Assembly (NCBI GenBank): GCA_011390515.1 | Contig: JAABSJ010000001.1 | Location: forward strand, 48,320 to 112,319 | DNA: 64,000 nucleotides | Reading direction: 5' to 3' | From: Oscillatoria sp. | GTDB lineage: Bacteria > Cyanobacteriota > Cyanobacteriia > Cyanobacteriales > Laspinemataceae | In this document: one piece after another, positions 57,041 through 64,000 of the stretch | How the letters are laid out: each line of letters starts with the position of its first letter | How positions within the stretch are numbered: the first letter of the stretch is position 1 | The notes under the pieces: model-generated | The model's input: the letters and a program-made list of their open reading frames with translations, nothing else | Database searches by the model: none | What the model was told of the DNA's origin: nothing | Position numbers and translations under genes: made by a program

Positions 57041-58108
57041 CTATTCACTCAAGTGAGGTTTTCGGGCGGTCCAATATTTACTCATGAAATGGGTTTCCGT
57101 TTGAATATCCGTAAACCCGGCTGTTTCTAACCGATGGACTAAATCATCCTGGATATAATTGCGGTAATAGGGTTCATGAAACATCTGAGGAAAGTTCTCC
57201 ATAACCTCTTTAAATTCAGGAGAATCACTGACTTGAATGGAATCACAAAGGGTCAAACTTCCCCCCGGTTGCAGCACTCGAAAACATTCATTAATCACTG
57301 TTTGTCGAGCGTGGGCCGGAAGTTCATGAAACAGGAAAACGCTGGTTACACCATGAAAATAACTATCTCGATAGGGTATTTCCTCTGCATTTGCCTGAGA
57401 GAGTTGGGGTAATTCCCCGGGAATTTGAGACAGGATTTTATTCGCTTTTCGCAAATAAGCCGGGGATAAATCGATGCCAAAAAGAGCAGCTTTTGGGAGC
57501 ATTCCTCGGAGGAATTTTAGGGTGCGTCCGGTGCCACAGGCCACATCTAAAATGCGGAGTTGATTTTGAGGAATGGCAGGCGACGTATTGAGCGATCGCT
57601 TTAAAGGGGCCAAAATTCTCCGACGCATGGCATCGGCAGACCCATTAAATAACAGTTCCACCTGTAAATCATATAAGTTCGCCGAATTTTCACTTAAGTA
57701 TCCATCGGTTTGGTGATGGAAGTTTTGCAGGTAGTAGGCCGGATAGCTGCTGGTATCGATGTCTGAGGGAAATTCCTGATGCTTGTTTTGTTGCGATCGC
57801 ATCCAGACCTGGGGCAAGTCTAAACAGAGCAATGGATACTGGCGCAAAAAATCTTCCCAGGGATGATCAAACAGCAGGTCCGTGGGATAGATACCCCGTT
57901 CTGCATCATTCCAGTCCGTTTCGATTAGGCGATCGAGTCGTTCCCGAATCAGCATTAATAGCTTGGGGGAGATGGGATTCGTCCTAGATTCGCGGGGGGG
58001 TGCGAAGGTTTTGAGTAACTGGGTGCTGATAGATTTATGAGCCAGACTAAAATAGGTTTTGCTGTTTTGAACCGTTTGGTAGGCTACTTTAGTGAGATAA
58101 TCCGTCAT
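57041..58108 (-). CDS. Class I SAM-dependent methyltransferase
   Basis: A 355-residue protein with a helical N-terminal region of about 180 residues that has no clear match, and a Rossmann methyltransferase domain: motif I ILDVACGTGRTLKFL (about 187-201), ALFGIDLSPAYL, ANAEEIPYRDSYFHGVTSVF and LQPGGSLTLCDS. The catalytic domain is of the UbiE/ubiquinone-type group by pattern, but the acceptor is unknown. Its ATG faces the glnA terminator region. The long N-terminal extension, with a WEDFLRQYPLLCLDLPQVW segment, is seen in cyanobacterial homologues as far as I can recall. Confidence 0.85.
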   Translation of the reverse strand: MTDYLTKVAYQTVQNSKTYFSLAHKSISTQLLKTFAPPRESRTNPISPKLLMLIRERLDRLIETDWNDAERGIYPTDLLFDHPWEDFLRQYPLLCLDLPQVWMRSQQNKHQEFPSDIDTSSYPAYYLQNFHHQTDGYLSENSANLYDLQVELLFNGSADAMRRRILAPLKRSLNTSPAIPQNQLRILDVACGTGRTLKFLRGMLPKAALFGIDLSPAYLRKANKILSQIPGELPQLSQANAEEIPYRDSYFHGVTSVFLFHELPAHARQTVINECFRVLQPGGSLTLCDSIQVSDSPEFKEVMENFPQMFHEPYYRNYIQDDLVHRLETAGFTDIQTETHFMSKYWTARKPHLSE

Positions 58109-58200
58109 GGTAGGGGTGAATCAATGCGATCGATGATGTTGTTATATAAATAATTGTAACGAAAACCCCAGTCAACCCGCTTGTTTTCCGTGAATTCACG

Positions 58201-58234
58201 AAAAAGGGCCACCCGCTTAGGGTGGCCCTTTTTT
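58201..58234 (-). terminator. Terminator of glnA
   Basis: A perfect 14-bp stem, AAAAAGGGCCACCC (58201-58214) with GGGTGGCCCTTTTT (58220-58233), with T runs on both strands. It lies 116 nt past the glnA stop because a 79-bp family A element sits between; without it the distance would be about 34 nt. Confidence 0.85.
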
Positions 58235-58238
58235 AATT

Positions 58239-58317
58239 AGACCTCTTGCAAAATTCCGGATTGATCCCCCCAACCCCCCTTAAGAAGGGGGGCTTTTTAG
58301 AATTTTGCAAGAGGTCT
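58239..58317. mobile_element. Family A MITE-like element, copy 5 (79 bp)
   Basis: AGACCTCTTGCAAAATT and AATTTTGCAAGAGGTCT ends flanked by ATT (58236-58238 and 58318-58320). Short core like copy 2 with a CCCCCC/GGGGGG hairpin. It separates glnA from its terminator. Confidence 0.85.
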
Positions 58318-58349
58318 ATTAATTCGCCAAGGGGATGTAACCCAAGGGA

Positions 58350-59771
58350 TTAACAATCGTAGTAGAGTGCAAACTCATAGGGGTGAGGACGCAGACGCAT
58401 CGGGTTCACTTCATTATCGAGTTTGTACTCAATCCAGCTAGTGATGAAATCTTCCGTAAACACACCGCCTGCCGTCAGGAACTCGTGATCTGCTTCCAGG
58501 GCCTTGAGGGCATCCAGCAGAGAGCCAGGAGTAGAGGGGACCTTCGCCAACTCTTCAGGGCTCAAGTCATAGATATCCACATCCAAAGGATCACCGGGAT
58601 CAATTTGATTCTTAATCCCATCAATGCCAGCGCAGAGCATCGCCGCAAACGCCAAGTAAGGATTACAGGTGGCATCAGGACAACGGAACTCCATGCGTTT
58701 CGCCTTCGGATTCGGTCCAGAAAGGGGAATCCGGATCGAGGCGGAACGGTTACCTTGGGAATAAGCCAAGTTCACTGGGGCTTCAAAACCAGGAACCAAC
58801 CGCTTATAAGAGTTGGTGGTGGGGTTAGTAATCGCTAACAAAGCTGGTGCGTGTTTGAGCAAACCGCCAATGTAATATAGGGCACTCTTGCTCAAAGAAG
58901 CATACTCATTCCCGGCGAAGGTGGGTTGACCATCTTTCCAGATGGACTGGTGGGTGTGCATCCCGGAGCCATTATCGTTAAATAAAGGCTTTGGCATAAA
59001 CGTCACCGTCTTGCCATATTTCTTGGCAACGTTTTTGATGACATACTTGTAGGTCATCAAATAGTCAGCCGCTTGCACCAAGGGAGCAAAGCGAATCCCC
59101 AGTTCATTTTGTCCGCCGGTGGCGACTTCATGGTGATGCTTTTCAATGGGGACACCGCAATCGGCCATCGTCAGCAGCATTTCGGTCCGCATATCTTGGA
59201 GGGTATCCGTTGGCGCAACGGGGAAATACCCTTGTTTGTAGCCCGGTTTATAGCCGAGGTTCCCACCAGCTTCTTCCTTACCAGAGTTCCAGCGTCCTTC
59301 TACAGAATCGACATAGTAATAGCCGGTGTTTTCAGTTTGATCGAAGCGAACATCATCAAACACAAAGAATTCAGCTTCTGGGCCGACGAAAGCCATATCG
59401 CCCAAACCTGTTGCAATCAGATAGTCCAAGGATTTTTGAGCGATGGTGCGGGGGTCGCGGCTGTACCATTCGCCGGTGCGGGGTTCCTTGATGCTGCAAA
59501 TCATGCTGAGAGTTTTCTCAGCCATGAAAGGGTCCATCCAGGCCGTTGTGGGGTCGGGGACCATTGACATATCCGATTCATTGATGGCTTTCCAACCCCG
59601 GATGCTGGAACCATCGAAGGCGACGCCTTCATCGAAGGCACTTTCGTCAATCAAGTCACGATAGAAGGAGCAGTGCTGCCAGATTCCTGGCGTATCGATG
59701 AACTTGAGATCGATGATCTTGATGTCTTGCTCGCGGATATAATTTAAAACTTCTTGTGGAGTCTGAAACAT
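58350..59771 (-). CDS. glnA: Glutamine synthetase type I
   Basis: GlnA joins ammonium to glutamate with ATP, the main nitrogen entry in cyanobacteria. The 473-residue protein is the standard GSI length with [12 protein letters not shown], the metal-binding [37 protein letters not shown], the ATP-site [16 protein letters not shown] and [17 protein letters not shown]. The start has a strong AGAGGAGAT ribosome site 4 nt before ATG. An NtcA box and -10 element about 400 nt upstream indicate nitrogen control, leaving a long leader. In cyanobacteria GSI is also restrained by small inactivating proteins; none is encoded here. Confidence 0.97.
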   Translation of the reverse strand: MFQTPQEVLNYIREQDIKIIDLKFIDTPGIWQHCSFYRDLIDESAFDEGVAFDGSSIRGWKAINESDMSMVPDPTTAWMDPFMAEKTLSMICSIKEPRTGEWYSRDPRTIAQKSLDYLIATGLGDMAFVGPEAEFFVFDDVRFDQTENTGYYYVDSVEGRWNSGKEEAGGNLGYKPGYKQGYFPVAPTDTLQDMRTEMLLTMADCGVPIEKHHHEVATGGQNELGIRFAPLVQAADYLMTYKYVIKNVAKKYGKTVTFMPKPLFNDNGSGMHTHQSIWKDGQPTFAGNEYASLSKSALYYIGGLLKHAPALLAITNPTTNSYKRLVPGFEAPVNLAYSQGNRSASIRIPLSGPNPKAKRMEFRCPDATCNPYLAFAAMLCAGIDGIKNQIDPGDPLDVDIYDLSPEELAKVPSTPGSLLDALKALEADHEFLTAGGVFTEDFITSWIEYKLDNEVNPMRLRPHPYEFALYYDC

Positions 59772-60165
59772 TAATATCTCCTCTGTTCTAGGTTAGTGTC
59801 AATCGACTTCAGGGAACGAGCGTGCTTACAGGGGGCAGGATGTCAAAGCGGTTTGGGTACGAACCTAGATCTAGCCGGATCTGTTTCCGGGTCAGGTTTA
59901 GTGGGAAGAGAGGCATTCGGGGTGCGCCCGCGAACTTCGAGGATTCAGATCTATCGGTCTATTTCGATGGCAAAGTCGGTGCCGATCGCCAGGAACAATG
60001 CAGGGTCCATACATTGCAAAATTCCCCTTTGTCGCTTGATTTGATAGCGCATCTGCTCCCTTGTTTTATGGCGTAGGCGATCGCGGATTAGCACGGTGCA
60101 GATCCGCCGGTGTGCAGCACCATCGCTCGTCAGGCTCCAAGATTCAGTTGCGTTATCCCTGAATC

Positions 60166-60207
60166 ATCCTAGGGATTGACTTAGGGTTTTTTTGTATCGA
60201 GCGATAC
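60166..60207 (-). promoter_or_regulatory. NtcA-activated promoter of glnA
   Basis: GTATCGAGCGATAC at 60194-60207 is a perfect GTAN8TAC NtcA box. On the minus strand, 22 nt further, is TAGGAT (60166-60171), fitting the TAN3T -10 box of NtcA class II promoters. The spacing and orientation point to glnA, with a leader of about 390 nt. The leader (59772-60160) shows no coding frame I trust. Confidence 0.8.
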
Positions 60208-60298
60208 AAAAGCCTGTTTCCTGAGTATTCTGGACAACTCTGGTTGGATTTAAGCACAATTCTGATTCTCTACGAATAGAGAAAATATTAAGGATTTC

Positions 60299-60630
60299 AT
60301 TGGTCATTGGTCCTTGGTCATTGGTCCTTGGTCATTGGTCCTTGGTCATTGGTCCTTGGGGGAGATTGTTCAACGTCCCGACTTCAGTCGTTGCCAAGAG
60401 TGTCATGGTGTCCGCCATGACACTTACCATGATCGGCTTAAGCACCTATTTGGGGACTGGAGCGATCGCCTCCAAAGGGGCGCGTTAATTGGCCGATGCC
60501 AATTAACGCGGTAACGACTGAAGTCGTTACTACAAACATTCTCCCAATGACCAATGACCAATGACCAATGACCAATGACCAATGACCAATAACCAATGAC
60601 CAATGACCAATGACCAATGACCAATGACCC
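60299..60630. repeat. Inverted tandem-repeat arms around three hairpins
   Basis: Left arm 60299-60360 repeats CATTGGTCCTTGGT; right arm 60546-60630 repeats TGACCAA. Between them are AGTGTCATGG/CCATGACACT (60399-60424), CGCGTTAATTGG/CCAATTAACGCG (60481-60510) and the 20-bp palindrome GTAACGACTGAAGTCGTTAC (60511-60530). The rest of the gap to 61212 has no gene I can support. Confidence 0.75.
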
Positions 60631-61212
60631 CTCGCCTTTCTTTGGATTACTCAATGGCCTGTTCCTGGGTATCGCTTTGTAGTAGACTACAAACGTTGGA
60701 GCATCTGACGTCCGAGGGGAAGCAAAGGCCAATTTGCCTCACTCCCTCCTAAGTATTCTTGCTCATTAAAGGAGTAAAAATACTCGGCGATCGGTCCTGT
60801 TGTTGCCCGAATCTGGATAACGCACAACACTCTCATTGACACAAGAGTAAGGATTTAATCCGAGATTTCCCCGGCATTCCCGGCAATCGGGTAAAATATC
60901 CCACAAGAGTTGAAAATGGATCCGCTAAGGAGCGCCCTCCATAATATTTTTCCGCCCTACCGTTGAGACTTCCTTGCTTGGTTGCCGAGGTTGGGGTGGA
61001 TTCTTGAGTCTAAGAGGGTACGAGTCTAATCATCCGAATCGACCTTAAACCATCAAGCGCTTTTGGAATCTTTCTAAAAGCTTTGCGGGATACCGCCATA
61101 ATCACGTTAAATGGTGATAGTGCCATCGCTGCATTGTCCAGCAATAGCCGGACTTTTGTCGCGTAAATGTATCAGTAAACCATCTGTTGACACTGTTAGG
61201 AGAAGAAATTTA

Positions 61213-61722
61213 ATGCGGGACGCAATCACAAGTCTGATAAAAAACTATGACGTCACAGGTCGCTATCTCGATCGCGACGCCATTGATAACCTGAAGACCT
61301 ATTTTCAAACCGGGACTGTCCGGGTACAAGCGGCTGGAATTATTAATGCCAATGCAGCCGAACTGGTTAAACTAGCCGGGATCCGTTTATTTGCGGATTT
61401 ACCTGAGTTGATTCGTCCCGGTGGAAATGCCTATACGACCCGTCGCTATGCGGCCTGCCTGCGGGATATGGACTATTATCTGCGCTATGCCAGTTATGCC
61501 TTAGTTGCAGGAAATACCGATGTTCTTGATGAACGAGTTCTGCAAGGATTGCGCGAAACTTACAATTCTTTAGGCGTTCCCATTGGACCGACTGTGGTCG
61601 GGATTCAAATCCTCAAGGAAATGGTCAGAGAAAAGATCACCGAAGCTGGGATTCAACCGGGTGATTGGGTAGATCAACCCTTTGATCATATTAGTCGCGA
61701 GTTAAGCGAACGCGACATCTAG
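61213..61722 (+). CDS. apcF: Allophycocyanin beta-18 subunit
   Basis: ApcF is a minor phycobilisome core subunit that takes the place of one ApcB next to the terminal emitter. From ATG 61213 the protein is exactly the usual 169 residues, starting MRDAITSLIKNYDVTGRYLD. The bilin-binding Cys82 is in TRRYAACLRDMDYYLRYASY and the methylatable Asn72 in GGNAYTTRR. LDERVLQGLRETYNSLGVP is typical. A GGAG ribosome site is weak; the frame is open 34 codons upstream but these have no family match. It stands alone, as in most cyanobacteria, and has its own terminator. Confidence 0.95.
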   Translation: MRDAITSLIKNYDVTGRYLDRDAIDNLKTYFQTGTVRVQAAGIINANAAELVKLAGIRLFADLPELIRPGGNAYTTRRYAACLRDMDYYLRYASYALVAGNTDVLDERVLQGLRETYNSLGVPIGPTVVGIQILKEMVREKITEAGIQPGDWVDQPFDHISRELSERDI

Positions 61723-61757
61723 TCGTCAGACTTTAAAACCGAATTTTGAATCTCGGG

Positions 61758-61787
61758 AAGTCCGCATTGGCGGACTTTATATTTTTT
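61758..61787 (+). terminator. Terminator of apcF
   Basis: AAGTCCGC, loop ATTG, GCGGACTT (61758-61777) followed by TATATTTTTT. It starts 35 nt after the apcF stop. Confidence 0.85.
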
Positions 61788-61986
61788 GGGGTTAGAGGTC
61801 GTAAAGCCTTAATTTTTCCCTGATTAGCTTAATAAAAAGGTTAATCAGGGAAATCCCCCATCCGGCTTAGTAACCTTCTAGCTGAATTTTATATCCTTAC
61901 ACTGCTGGAGATATGGATCATTTCTACATCTTCTGGTGAGTTCCGGTGATCTCCACCGGATTTTGGATGACTCGCTATCCCTTTTT

Positions 61987-62184
61987 TTAAAAAGCCGCCA
62001 GGTCACCCCAGACCTGACAACGCTGAAGTAGGTTTTTAATCCGCGATCGCTCTAAAAATTGACTGGCGATCGCTTCTACTTTGCCATTGGGATAAACAAT
62101 ATAAATGCTATCTCCACTCAGAACCGCTAAGGGATTTTCTGAGGGGTTGAAGGAATCGCGGTCGGTCGCTTGTAAGAAGGCCAT
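61987..62184 (-). CDS. Small unknown protein
   Basis: A 65-residue protein, MAFLQATDRDSFNPSENPLA, then GDSIYIVYPNGKVEAIASQF and a basic helix at the end (LERSRIKNLLQRCQVW). It looks like a real small cyanobacterial protein with a beta-hairpin followed by a helix. No ribosome site at good distance; no function known. Confidence 0.5.
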   Translation of the reverse strand: MAFLQATDRDSFNPSENPLAVLSGDSIYIVYPNGKVEAIASQFLERSRIKNLLQRCQVWGDLAAF

Positions 62185-62534
62185 ACCTGAATTTGCCTAG
62201 AACGTCAATATTGGTTCTGAAATTGTTGCCTATCTCAATCATCAAGCCATTTCTGGATTTGCTAAGTGATCGTACTTAGTCCATGAAGCGATCGCAAACA
62301 TCTACAAAGGCGATCGCGATCGTTTCTAAAATGGACAATCTCTGGTATAGACGAAAAAAGTTCCCGGACTTCTAAACCCCAGGAGGATTCCCCGACTCCA
62401 TCCAAGGTCACACCCTTGTCAGGGTATAACGTTCAGACAGAAGGGCTAGATGACCTGGGCTGATTTTAAAAACGGATTTTGTGATGTTATCAAAGGGGCA
62501 AGGGGATTTTCAGTCTATAGATAGATTTAAACCA
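62185..62534. other. Gene-free gap
   Basis: Nothing beyond HIP1 sites (62287, 62311) is recognised in these 350 bases. Confidence 0.4.
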
Positions 62535-63038
62535 TTAATAAGTATCGTTTTGCGCCAGTACACTCCAGGGCGTGAGTGTTTCCACCTGCGCCAATTGGGT
62601 TTCCGGGACGGTTTGAACCGTGACTAGGGGAATGAGTCCACAGAGAAAAGAGGTGAAGACAACCAGGGAAATGGTGAGGAATCGATTCGGGCGATCGCCC
62701 GCAACATCATTCCAACGGTGTTGATGTCCTGAATTTTCTCCCGTTAAATGGCACTCATTTAGTAATAATTCCAGAGACGGATGCTCGGTGGAACCCGGGA
62801 TTTCTCTGGGTAAAACAGAGACTGTGACTTCGGTTTTGGCGATCGCCACCGCTGCGAGTTCTTTTAATTGTTGCAAGGCTTCAAAAATTTCGCGATCGCT
62901 ATAAGGATGGTCCCGATATTCTGCTGTCCAGGCTTTAAAATCTTGCAAATCTACCTTAACGGGTGTTTCCCCGCTTCCTCTGCGCTGAATCCAGCCATAC
63001 AACAAATTGGCGCAGGGGTTGAGTTTTGCTTCTAACAT
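62535..63038 (-). CDS. Unknown protein with one C-terminal membrane segment
   Basis: From ATG 63038 the protein is 167 residues: MLEAKLNPCANLLYGWIQRR and a soluble helical region with FKAWTAEYRDHPYSDREIFEA, then a His/Asn-rich linker and one hydrophobic span (RFLTISLVVFTSFLCGLIPL) before a short tail. The N-terminal part resembles a small winged-helix-like fold of a cyanobacterial family, but I cannot name it. The membrane segment suggests a tail-anchored protein. A GTG at the 5' end of the frame would add five residues. Confidence 0.6.
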   Translation of the reverse strand: MLEAKLNPCANLLYGWIQRRGSGETPVKVDLQDFKAWTAEYRDHPYSDREIFEALQQLKELAAVAIAKTEVTVSVLPREIPGSTEHPSLELLLNECHLTGENSGHQHRWNDVAGDRPNRFLTISLVVFTSFLCGLIPLVTVQTVPETQLAQVETLTPWSVLAQNDTY

Positions 63039-63441
63039 TGAATGCCTCTCCACTGTAAATTCAACTGCGGATCCAAGCTAATTCCTCGTGGATGAAGAAC
63101 ATTGGTCATTTTTCTTGGATTTCTCCTTAATGGTAACATTAGTTACAATCTCGTCAATAATTCTGTGCATGATTTTTCGTAAAAAAATATGAAGCATTCA
63201 GCTTTGACCGCTTCTATCGAGCTTTTGCAGAATCAGGCTCCTCCCTGGTCCCTCCGTTTTTAATGAACAGTTCGGGAAAGATGTAAAACGTTCAATTGTC
63301 ATAAATCCTTGACAATTCAAAATTATTAATGATTCATGACTGATAAAAATTTATCCCTCTTGATCCAGTGCCTGAAACCTGATTGACTGACAAAAGAATC
63401 AGAGGAGAAGGCTGAAGAATTTGCTAGACATCTCCTCCTAA

Positions 63442-63759
63442 CTGAGATCGGTCTGTGTCCTTTCTCGCCTCTGCTTTGTTCTGGCTTTGGCTATTTATGT
63501 CCCGGCTCAGGGTCTTGATGTTGTCCATTCTGGCCAGCTTCGATGGGTTGACCCTCATTGGTTTCGGGGGAATAGCTATTTTCGTCTGGGTCTTGAGTGG
63601 GTTCGCTGTGTTCTTGCCCAAGGTTTGCGCTTCCTTCGACCCGTTGTTTTTACTTCTAATTCTGACCCTGACCCGGCTATGGCTTCTCGCGCTGAGTATG
63701 GGCTTCGCTCTCAACGGCTTGAGTTCCAGGTCTGCTCTTTTTCTTACTCCCCTGAGTGA
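63442..63759 (+). pseudogene. Probable transposase remnant
   Basis: After a stop at 63439 one frame runs about 105 codons with YVPAQGLDVVHSGQLRWVDP, SYFRLGLEWVRCVLAQGLRF and DPDPAMASRAEYGLRSQRLE. This looks like an internal part of a cyanobacterial DDE transposase (IS4-like by impression). No start codon, inverted ends or catalytic triad can be placed, so it is a fragment. Confidence 0.4.
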
Positions 63760-63856
63760 TCTTGTGTCAGTCAATCAGATCAACAGGACAACGAGTGGAT
63801 TCGTGCCACCTGAAACACTCAGCCCCCCTATAGTTGTATTACATCCGCAACAAATT

Positions 63857-63894
63857 AAGCCACTCATCAAATTGATGAGCTTGGGCTTTGTTAG
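63857..63894. repeat. Hairpin of IS200/IS605-end type
   Basis: CTCATCAA/TTGATGAG arms with outer AAGCC/GGGCTT form a subterminal-looking hairpin between the transposase remnant and the gene at the window edge. Related hairpins mark IS200/IS605 ends, but there is no tnpA or tnpB here. Confidence 0.3.
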
Positions 63895-63963
63895 GACGTA
63901 ATTTGTATTTATAGGCTATTATCATGTTATCGATTATAGCCTAAAGCTATACAAATATCACTC

Positions 63964-64000
63964 ATGAATCAAATTAATTTTCGAGCGACAGATGAAGAGT
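63964..64000 (+). CDS. Start of a gene cut by the window edge
   Basis: ATG at 63964 opens MNQINFRATDEE, which runs to the last base. This resembles the N-terminus of small ribbon-helix-helix proteins found near mobile elements, but twelve residues are too few to be sure. Confidence 0.3.
   Translation, partial: MNQINFRATDEE

Noticed and set aside
59796-60076. Two 80-codon frames upstream of glnA
   Set aside because: They lie in the predicted glnA leader on the opposite strand and have no recognisable protein features.
59772-60160. Glutamine riboswitch in the glnA leader
   Set aside because: A CGTTCCCTGAAGTCG segment vaguely resembles the motif, but the conserved GGACGGAAGTAGG part is absent.
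63455-63901. 148-codon Leu/Phe-rich frame as a membrane protein
   Set aside because: The neighbouring frame gives a transposase-like sequence in the same DNA; this frame looks like its T-rich shadow.

Overview
The window is cyanobacterial chromosome. The evidence is direct: an allophycocyanin beta-18 gene (apcF), photosystem I psaK, Mg-chelatase chlD, the paired alkane genes for acyl-ACP reductase and aldehyde-deformylating oxygenase, a COP23-type protein, a glnA promoter with a consensus NtcA box, and the HIP1 octamer GCGATCGC scattered throughout. The many multi-PAS kinases, the dense small repeats and the short tandem TGACCAA-type repeats fit a large-genome, probably filamentous, Oscillatoriales-like organism. 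That lineage is an inference, not something the sequence proves.

Layout. 1-5.9 kb: the 3' part of a secreted COP23-family protein, a LytR-CpsA-Psr cell-envelope enzyme with a DPYA-repeat tail, a subtilisin-like protease overlapping a small membrane protein, and rpe. 7-18.3 kb: a 1550-residue hybrid kinase with seven PAS domains, a penicillin-acylase family Ntn-hydrolase, and a PAS-PAS-GGDEF-EAL protein. 18.4-29.3 kb: PHP phosphoesterase and cupin, two REC-containing histidine kinases in series, an OmpR-type regulator with its overlapping kinase, an acidic lipoprotein, and a tandem pair of HEAT-like proteins. 29.7-33.6 kb: site-2 protease with CBS domains, psaK, trpF and folE. 34.5-38.1 kb: accA, aar and ado, the fatty acid to alkane cluster. 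38.7-45.6 kb: a 1925-residue GAF/PAS kinase followed 4 nt later by a receiver-kinase, probably one phosphorelay. 46.7-50.1 kb: an unknown cytoplasmic protein and chlD. 50.3-55.3 kb: AI-2E family permease, cation/proton antiporter with a UspA-like domain, Nif3-like protein and a lipoate/octanoyl transferase. 55.5-59.8 kb: a DUF2281/PIN toxin-antitoxin pair, a YbjN-domain protein, a methyltransferase and glnA. 60-64 kb: repeat-rich DNA, apcF, two small unknown proteins, a decayed transposase-like fragment and a gene start cut by the window edge.

The most distinctive feature is the intergenic DNA. At least six families of short, non-coding, terminally inverted elements can be read directly. One (family A, AGACCTCTTGC ends) has five full copies, each flanked by a matching 3-bp ANT duplication; one copy sits inside a family B element. 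Family A and B elements share an internal core but differ at their ends. Some elements supply the stop codon or C-terminal residues of host genes (antiporter, lipoate ligase, lipoprotein), and ado lies between inverted copies of one family. I found no tRNA, rRNA or CRISPR array. No obviously new defence or biosynthetic system is visible; the best candidates for novelty are the repeat families, the coupled giant kinase pair, and the protease/membrane-protein pair.
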